A stretch of 64,000 nucleotides of DNA from Corallococcus soli (GTDB lineage: Bacteria > Myxococcota > Myxococcia > Myxococcales > Myxococcaceae), in the NCBI RefSeq assembly GCF_014930455.1, contig NZ_JAAIYO010000001.1:1488001-1552000 (forward strand). Direction: 5' to 3'. The notes beneath the pieces are model-generated. The model saw only the letters and a program-made list of their open reading frames with translations. It did not search any database and was not told the DNA's origin. The translations under genes and the position numbers were made by a program. Below, one piece after another: positions 58,629 through 64,000 of the stretch (position 1 is the first letter of the stretch; every line of letters starts with the position of its first letter).

Positions 58629-58835
58629 CGCCAGGTTGACGGTGATCCGCTTCTGCGGAAGGTCGAAGCCGGTGTTCTTCAACGCGGACACGACCCGCAC
58701 CTTCGACTCCCGAGCGGCCCCCTCCGGCAGCCCCACGACGTTGAAGTAGGGAAGCCCGAGGGCCATGTCGACCTCGCACTCCACCACCACCGCGTCGATG
58801 CCCATCAACGCCCCCGACCTCACCCGAGCCAGCAT
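58614..58835 (-). pseudogene. comM: comM N-terminal fragment
   Basis: Starts at ATG 58835 after GGAAGGGGAAG and reads LARVRSGALMGIDAVVVECE, LPYFNVVGLPEGAARESKVR and QKRITVNLAPADIR, the N-terminal S5-like domain of ComM, then passes into phage DNA and stops at 58536 after 25 foreign codons. No ATPase domain, so no function is expected. Confidence 0.93.
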
Positions 58836-58969
58836 CGTCTTCCCCTTCCACCCTGCGCCGGGGAAGGGGAGAGCAATGCCCGTACCGACGGTCCTGCCCC
58901 GCGAGGGCAGGGGAGGCCATCCACCTGCCCAGACGTCCCATCCCGTGGGGGGACCTGCGCCGGAAAAGC

Positions 58970-59015
58970 GAGAAGCCCGCTGGCTTGGGGAAGGATCCCC
59001 GCCAGCGAGCTTCTC
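58970..59015 (-). terminator. Terminator of the exb/tonB group
   Basis: GAGAAGC-CCGCTGGC pairs with GCCAGCG-GCTTCTC with one bulge; on the minus strand GCTTTTCC follows. It lies in the gap 58836-59066. Confidence 0.7.
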
Positions 59016-59066
59016 GTTGAAACCTGCGATGGGTGAAGCGGTCTCAGCCCGGCCTGAGCGGGTGGC

Positions 59067-59576
59067 TCAGGGCGTCGGCGTCGGCGCGGGCGGAGCGCCC
59101 TCGGGCATCGTCTGCGTGCCCTGGATGACCGCGTTCGGGGGCAGCTCGGTGGCCATGCCCAGGATCTTCGCACCCGCGGCACGGGCGCCGTCGAGCGCCA
59201 CCACCAGCTTGCCGTAGTTGGCCGCGTCGTCCGCCATGAAGAAGACGACCTTCTCGTCCGCCTTCTTGGAGTTCAACATCCGCTTCAGGCGGGCAACGTA
59301 GTCGGCGGCGGGGATCTGCTCCGTGTTGATGGAGTAGGCGCCGTCCTTGTCCACCTGCACGACGATCTGCTGCGCGTCGGGCTCCGGCGGAGGCTGGTTC
59401 TCCTCTACCTCCGTCTCCGGGACGCGGACGAGGATGTCCTTCTCCAGGAGGGGGGTCACCACCATGAAGATGATGAGGAGCACCAGCACCACGTCCACCA
59501 GGGGCGTGACGTTGATCTCCGAGTTCGGCGCGGATGAGGCCTTGACCCACTGACGCTGCTTGTGTCCTCGAGACAT
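59067..59576 (-). CDS. exbD: ExbD/TolR-family protein 2
   Basis: 169 residues. SEINVTPLVDVVLVLLIIFM is the single membrane helix with the essential Asp that uses proton-motive force; the periplasmic part ends in a Pro/Thr tail. With ExbB and TonB it energises outer-membrane receptors. Its ATG overlaps the upstream stop by one base. Confidence 0.92.
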   Translation of the reverse strand: MSRGHKQRQWVKASSAPNSEINVTPLVDVVLVLLIIFMVVTPLLEKDILVRVPETEVEENQPPPEPDAQQIVVQVDKDGAYSINTEQIPAADYVARLKRMLNSKKADEKVVFFMADDAANYGKLVVALDGARAAGAKILGMATELPPNAVIQGTQTMPEGAPPAPTPTP

Positions 59577-59989
59577 TACTTCTTCTCCTCGACACCCAGG
59601 GCGATCTGCTTCGCCTTCGCCTTGCGGGCCGTGTCCAGCACCTTGCGCACGTCACCCACGCTCAGGGTGTTGTCACCTTTCAACAGGATCTTCTTGCCCG
59701 GATCCTTCACGAGCTCCTCGGCGATCTTCTCCTGAAGGCCCTGTTCGTTGACCTCGTCGTTCTCCACGAACACCTTCTTGTCCGTGGTGATGGAGAGGAC
59801 CAGCGGGTCGGCATCCTTGCCGCCTTCTTTTTCAATCTCCGTGGCCTTGGGCAGCTCCACGGACTTTCCGCGCTGGAGCATGGGCGTCACGACCATGAAG
59901 ATGATGAGGAGCACCAGCACCACGTCCACCAGCGGCGTGACGTTGATATCGCTCTTGATGCCCCCTTTGGGGCCTGCTGACATTCCCAT
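59576..59989 (-). CDS. exbD: ExbD/TolR-family protein 1
   Basis: 137 residues. SDINVTPLVDVVLVLLIIFM, then a periplasmic domain with DNTLSVGDVRKVLDTARKAK. The membrane helix is almost identical to that of the next gene, so the pair is a duplication; tandem exbD genes are usual in this group. Confidence 0.92.
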   Translation of the reverse strand: MGMSAGPKGGIKSDINVTPLVDVVLVLLIIFMVVTPMLQRGKSVELPKATEIEKEGGKDADPLVLSITTDKKVFVENDEVNEQGLQEKIAEELVKDPGKKILLKGDNTLSVGDVRKVLDTARKAKAKQIALGVEEKK

Positions 59990-60091
59990 GCGTGCACCTG
60001 TGTCCGGGAAGGGAGTCCCACCCCGGGGCGGCTCGGCGGGTTGACGCCGTGCAGCCCTCGAGGGTGGGGATGTCCCAGGGGTGGGCTTGAG

Positions 60092-60775
60092 CTAAGCCAC
60101 GTGCGAGGACTGGGCGCCGCCGCCCACGTGCCGCGCAACCACGTCCAGGAACTCGTTGGAGGACTCGGAGATGTCCACAGCGCGGGCATCCACCCAACCC
60201 TGCAGGAAGTTGTAGATCATCACCGCGGGGATCGCGACGAGCAGACCGAAGGCCGTGGTGATGAGCGCCTCGGCGATACCGGCCGAGATGGTGCCCAGAC
60301 CGCCGGAGCCGGCCGCCGCCATCAGTTGGAAGGCGTTCACGATGCCCATCGTAGTGCCCAGCAGGCCCACGAACGGCGCCGTCGAACCCACCGTGGCCAG
60401 CACGGTCAGACCGCGCTTGAGGCTCTGCACCTCACGCTGCGCCTGGCGTTCCAGCGCCCGGGCCACGGACTCCACCGCCAGGTCCTTGTTGCCGGGGTTG
60501 ATGCGGTACGCCGTCAGACCGGAGTTGATGACGCGGCCCAGGTGACCCACGTCCTTGCCCAGGTTGGTGTTCGCGGCGGTGGTCAGGTCGCCCTTCGCGA
60601 GGATGGCGCCCATCTTCGCGGCGAAGTTACGGCTGTCCGAGCGCGTCTTGCGGAAGACGATGACCCGCTCCGCCATGACGACCAGCGACGCCACCGACAT
60701 GATGGCGAGGGTGAAGATGATCATGCGGGCGAAGAGGCCCGTGTGATTCCAGATTTCGGCAAGAGTGAATTGCAT
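60092..60775 (-). CDS. exbB: ExbB/TolQ-family proton channel
   Basis: 227 residues, three membrane helices. GLTVLATVGSTAPFVGLLGT, TMGIVNAFQLM and GIAEALITTAFGLLVAIPAV are the MotA/TolQ/ExbB signature. It forms the pentameric channel around ExbD. Confidence 0.94.
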   Translation of the reverse strand: MQFTLAEIWNHTGLFARMIIFTLAIMSVASLVVMAERVIVFRKTRSDSRNFAAKMGAILAKGDLTTAANTNLGKDVGHLGRVINSGLTAYRINPGNKDLAVESVARALERQAQREVQSLKRGLTVLATVGSTAPFVGLLGTTMGIVNAFQLMAAAGSGGLGTISAGIAEALITTAFGLLVAIPAVMIYNFLQGWVDARAVDISESSNEFLDVVARHVGGGAQSSHVA

Positions 60776-60842
60776 GGCTATGGAGCGCTCCTCCTCACGA
60801 GCGCGGGGTAGATTCGGCTGACTGTTCAGCGGGTGCGCTGGA

Positions 60843-61589
60843 TCAGCGCGGCAGCTTCAGGTTGAAGTTGAAGGTGTACTGGACCTCGACAGGCCGGCCC
60901 TGGAACGTGACGGGCTTGTAGCGTGAGGCGGCCAGCACGTCCATCACGGCCTGCTCCATGTGGGGGAGCGGCTTGATGACGCGGCAGCGCTCGACCTTCC
61001 CCTCGGTCGTGATGACGCACTTCACGATCATCAGACCCTGCACGCGCGCCTCGATGGCCTCACGCGTGTACGACACCTCTGGACCACCGATCTTCTCCGG
61101 GCGCGTCATGCCCTGACCGAACGACAGCACGTCCGTGCCCGTTCCGCCCAGCTGCCCGCCCACCACGCCCCCGATCACACCCCCGACCACGCCTCCAACA
61201 ACACCCCCCGCGACGCCACCCTCCACGCCGCCCTCGACCTCGGCCTCGCTCGCTTCTTCTTCCTCGGCCTCGGGCGGGGTCTCGGTCTCCTCCGGCTTCT
61301 GCTGGGGGATCTCCTTCGGCTGCACGATCACGTCCTTGGGCTTCTTGGGCGTGACCTTCTTCTCCGTCTTCGGCTTCGACGCGGGAGGAGGGGGAGGAGG
61401 CGGCGGCGGCGGCGGTGCCATGGTCGCCCTCAGCGTGACCTCGACCTCCTTCTCCTCGATGGGAGGAGGACGCGAGGAGAGGTAGGCCACAAGACCCAGC
61501 AGGCCGATGTGGAGCACCGTGGAGATGCCCGCACCGACGCCGAAGCGAGACCTGGGTCCTTGCCCACGGTCAAGGACTGAATCGAACAT
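60843..61589 (-). CDS. tonB: TonB-like energy transducer
   Basis: 248 residues. N-terminal anchor helix (AGISTVLHIGLLGLVAYLSS), poly-Pro region with Lys-Pro repeats, an acidic part, a Gly/Val-repeat (GGVAGGVVGGVVGGVIGG) and a C-terminal TonB domain (IEARVQGLMIVKCVITTEGK, LAASRYKPVTFQGRPVEVQY). The Gly/Val stretch is unusual and encoded by short DNA repeats. Likely serves the receptor at 61820. Confidence 0.9.
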   Translation of the reverse strand: MFDSVLDRGQGPRSRFGVGAGISTVLHIGLLGLVAYLSSRPPPIEEKEVEVTLRATMAPPPPPPPPPPPASKPKTEKKVTPKKPKDVIVQPKEIPQQKPEETETPPEAEEEEASEAEVEGGVEGGVAGGVVGGVVGGVIGGVVGGQLGGTGTDVLSFGQGMTRPEKIGGPEVSYTREAIEARVQGLMIVKCVITTEGKVERCRVIKPLPHMEQAVMDVLAASRYKPVTFQGRPVEVQYTFNFNLKLPR

Positions 61590-61748
61590 GCACGTAACTC
61601 CTCTTCACCAGTGGACTGCCTGTCCCGCCCTGCCCGGATTGAAGGGCCGCTACCATACAGAAAAGGGTTCCGGGTTCAAGCAACCGTGTCGGGCGCCGTC
61701 GACGTGATCGCGCCAATGCCCCACTGGTCACCAAAAAGCAACGGTCTA

Positions 61749-61785
61749 TTGACAACTGCTTGACCTCGGATATTTTCCGAGGTCA
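61749..61785 (+). promoter_or_regulatory. Promoter of the TonB-dependent receptor with overlapping palindrome
   Basis: TTGACA (61749-61754), 16 bases, TATTTT (61771-61776) fit a sigma-70 promoter. TGACCTCGGA-TATTT-TCCGAGGTCA (61761-61785) is a 10-bp perfect inverted repeat covering the -10, so a repressor site is likely. It could alternatively work as a terminator, as TTTT follows. Confidence 0.65.
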
Positions 61786-61819
61786 TTTTCGGTTGCAGCC
61801 CACCTTGGAGGGGTTTGGT

Positions 61820-64000
61820 ATGCAAGTGAAACACGTACTTCGGGAAACCGGAGTTGTCCTTGCTGCGGGTCTTCTGTACGGATCAGCAGCTTTCGCGCAG
61901 TCCAGCGTCATTCTCGGCACTGTCATCAACACGGAGGACAAGAAGCCGGCGGCCGATGTCGTTGTCACGGCCACCTCACCCAACCTGCAGGGCGAGCAGA
62001 TCGTGGTTACCGACGCTCAGGGTAACTACCGTATTCCCCAGCTGCCCCCGGGCACGTACACGCTGCGGTTCGAGAAGGAGACGTTCAAGCCTTACGCCCG
62101 CCCGGAAATCCAGCTGCTCCTCAATCGCACCATCCGTGTGAACGTGGAGCTTCTGCCGGACAGCTTCACGTCGACGGTGGACGTCATCGGCAGCCCGCCG
62201 ACGATCGATGTCGGTTCCACGAACACTGGCGTGAACGTGGATCAGGAGTTCATCAAGCGCATCGCGGTGGCCCGTCCGGTGGGCAAGGGTGGCGCGACGC
62301 GCTCCTTTGAGTCCCTGGCCGAGCTCGCCCCGGGCGCCCAGTCCGACCAGTACGGCGTGTCCATCAACGGCACGACCTCGCCCGAGAACGGCTACGTGGT
62401 GGACGGTCTGTCCACGAACGACCCGGCCTTCGGCGTGAACGCCAGCCCGCTGAGCATCGAGTTCGTGCAGGACGTGAACATCATCACCGGCGGTTACATG
62501 CCGGAGTTCGGTCGCTCCACGGGCGGTGTCATCAACGCGGTGACCCGGTCGGGCTCCAACGAGTTCCACGGCTCCGTGTTCGCCAACTGGACCCCGGGCG
62601 CCACGGAAGGCAAGCGGAAGCTGGTCATCGAGGACGGCACCACGGTCACCGGCCTGAACGCCCTGAGCAACCTGGGCGACTTCGGCGCGACCCTCGGTGG
62701 TCCCATCCTGAAGGACAAGCTCTGGTTCTTCGCGGGCTTCACGCCTGCGTTCCAGCGCTATGAGCACACCCGTGCGCTCAACGCCTTCACCCTGAACGAC
62801 GATGGCGACATCGCGACGGATGCGAACGGCTTCAGCGTGGTCCAGGAGATCCCTGGGTCGCAGCGGAAGTACTTCGCGGACTCGCGCACCATCCAGTACA
62901 TGGGTAAGTTGACGTACCTCATCAACCAGGACCACAACGTGTCGTTCTCCTTGAACGGCACCCCGACCGTGTCGGGTGGTCTGGGCAAGCTGTCCATCAG
63001 CCCCCGTACGGGTGGTCTGCCGGGTGCGCAGACGACGCGTCCCGGGGACATCGGCCAGACCGAGAACCGCGCGAACTCCACGGGTCTCGGCCTGAAGTAC
63101 GCCGGCGCCTTCCTGGACAAGAAGATCCTGATCGACGCGAACGCCGGTTGGTTCCACCAGACCGCTTCCACGCCTCCGGCGGACGGCAGCGCCATTGGTG
63201 ACACGACGGGCCTGGCGGGTTATGCGCTGGCGCAGTACACGGGGCAGCGTTCGCTGACCACGTTCGAGAGCATCCCGAACGCGGCTGAGTTCTGCGGCAC
63301 GACCGCGGCGGAGCAGGAAGTGCGCTGCCCGGCGACGAACTACCGGGTCGGTGGCCCGGGCTTCATGTCCGAAGCCACGCTGGACCGCTACCAGATCAAC
63401 GCGAAGGGCACCTACCTGCTCAATGCGCTGGGCACGCACGTCTTCAAGGCGGGCGTGGACGCGGAGTTCCTGACCTACGACCAGAAGAAGGCGTACTCGG
63501 GCGGCGTGTTCTGGCAGGAATCGTCGGCGCGTACCCGCGAGGGCGTCATCGTCCCGATCTGGTCCGACAACCGCCGCTACGGTTACCAGACGGCGCCGGA
63601 CTCGCCGGTCTTCGAGACCCTGCAGCAGTCGTCGACGAGCGGCACCACCATCGGTGGCTTCCTTCAGGACAGCTGGTCGATCGCCAACCGCGTCACCCTG
63701 AACCTGGGCGTCCGCTACGACGTGCAGTCGATGTACGGCGGTGACGGCAACCTGGCGCTGCAGCTCGGCAACCAGTGGTCGCCCCGTCTCGGCGCCGTGT
63801 TGGATCCGTTCGCCAACGGCCGTGCGAAGCTGTTCGTCAACTTCGCCCGGTACTACGAGCAGGTTCCGCTCAACATGATGGACCGCGCCTTCCCGGGCGA
63901 GCGTCGCTTCGGTGCGCGCCGCTTCCTGGCGGAGCCGGGTGGGACGGGTGGTTGCGATCCGTCGACGCTGGAAGGTCAGCGTGGCGCCTGCGCGGACCCG
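61820..64000 (+). CDS. TonB-dependent receptor with carboxypeptidase-like N-terminal domain, partial
   Basis: 727 residues visible; the 3' end is outside the window. Signal sequence (GVVLAAGLLYGSAAFAQ), a carboxypeptidase regulatory-like domain (VILGTVINTEDKKPAADVVV, GNYRIPQLPPGTYTLRF), then a plug domain (NGYVVDGLSTNDPAF, GYMPEFGRSTGGVINAVTRS) and barrel strands. This Oar/SusC-like architecture is common in myxobacteria. Ribosome site GGAGGGG. Ligand unknown; the TonB group next door on the other strand probably powers it. Confidence 0.93.
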   Translation, partial: MQVKHVLRETGVVLAAGLLYGSAAFAQSSVILGTVINTEDKKPAADVVVTATSPNLQGEQIVVTDAQGNYRIPQLPPGTYTLRFEKETFKPYARPEIQLLLNRTIRVNVELLPDSFTSTVDVIGSPPTIDVGSTNTGVNVDQEFIKRIAVARPVGKGGATRSFESLAELAPGAQSDQYGVSINGTTSPENGYVVDGLSTNDPAFGVNASPLSIEFVQDVNIITGGYMPEFGRSTGGVINAVTRSGSNEFHGSVFANWTPGATEGKRKLVIEDGTTVTGLNALSNLGDFGATLGGPILKDKLWFFAGFTPAFQRYEHTRALNAFTLNDDGDIATDANGFSVVQEIPGSQRKYFADSRTIQYMGKLTYLINQDHNVSFSLNGTPTVSGGLGKLSISPRTGGLPGAQTTRPGDIGQTENRANSTGLGLKYAGAFLDKKILIDANAGWFHQTASTPPADGSAIGDTTGLAGYALAQYTGQRSLTTFESIPNAAEFCGTTAAEQEVRCPATNYRVGGPGFMSEATLDRYQINAKGTYLLNALGTHVFKAGVDAEFLTYDQKKAYSGGVFWQESSARTREGVIVPIWSDNRRYGYQTAPDSPVFETLQQSSTSGTTIGGFLQDSWSIANRVTLNLGVRYDVQSMYGGDGNLALQLGNQWSPRLGAVLDPFANGRAKLFVNFARYYEQVPLNMMDRAFPGERRFGARRFLAEPGGTGGCDPSTLEGQRGACADP

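Overview
This window is high-GC DNA from a delta-proteobacterial myxobacterium, most likely Myxococcaceae (a Myxococcus or Corallococcus relative). The evidence is roughly 68-70 percent GC, GTG starts and ATGA overlaps, a eukaryotic-like signalling flavour (PP2C phosphatase, kinase-like protein) and a myxobacterial-style exbB-exbD-exbD-tonB cluster. No rRNA gene lies in the window.

Layout. (1) 1-7102 is host chromosome: the 3' part of cinA, a polytopic membrane protein, a DUF1285-like protein, recA (minus strand), a type II NADH dehydrogenase and the C-terminal two thirds of comM (minus). (2) 7103-58628 is a 51.5 kb integrated prophage bounded by a 15-bp direct repeat (14 of 15 identical). 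It sits inside the comM codons for the PADIR motif and splits the gene. (3) 58629-64000 is host again: the comM N-terminus, an exbD-exbD-exbB-tonB group on the minus strand, and the start of a TonB-dependent receptor running off the window.

Prophage plan. The left arm (7.2-18.75 kb, plus strand) holds early and regulatory genes in overlapping frames: PP2C phosphatase, a LexA-N-like protein, HNH endonuclease, a D12-class adenine methylase, a protein whose gene carries a dense TGTCCCC repeat cluster (possible origin), a RusA-like resolvase and a sigma-70-family factor. A minus-strand modification-dependent restriction enzyme interrupts this arm. The late cluster is read leftwards from 35.5 to 18.75 kb: small genes, terS, terL, an inserted repeat-bearing lipoprotein, portal, protease/scaffold, HK97-fold capsid, connectors, tail tube, tail chaperones with a GGGAAAC frameshift site, tape measure and tail tip. 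From 35.5 to 43.8 kb come small genes, a class II tRNA-like RNA with a terminator, a proteasome-like Ntn hydrolase, a lysis cassette (coiled-coil membrane protein, anchored NlpC/P60 enzyme, holin), thymidylate kinase and a second DNA methylase. From 44 to 54.9 kb lie accessory genes: a HEPN-like protein, a HerA-like ATPase, a secreted amidohydrolase and many small genes. An operator-rich divergent control region at about 55.0 kb is followed by a ribbon-helix-helix regulator, a kinase-like membrane protein, an excisionase and the integrase next to attR.

How it fits together. The host genes flanking the element handle recombination and competence (cinA, recA, comM), and integration destroys comM. 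The phage carries its own sigma factor. Most late and many accessory genes lack a Shine-Dalgarno sequence and instead carry a conserved box (CCCTTCT, then usually GGGC touching the start codon) that fills the gap between a stop and the next start. This box, the lysis-gene hairpins that bury ribosome sites, and the repeat cluster at 14.9 kb are the most unusual signals. Several cargo genes (type IV restriction enzyme, HEPN-like protein, lipoprotein, PP2C phosphatase with kinase-like protein, Ntn hydrolase) are candidates for superinfection control or host manipulation.
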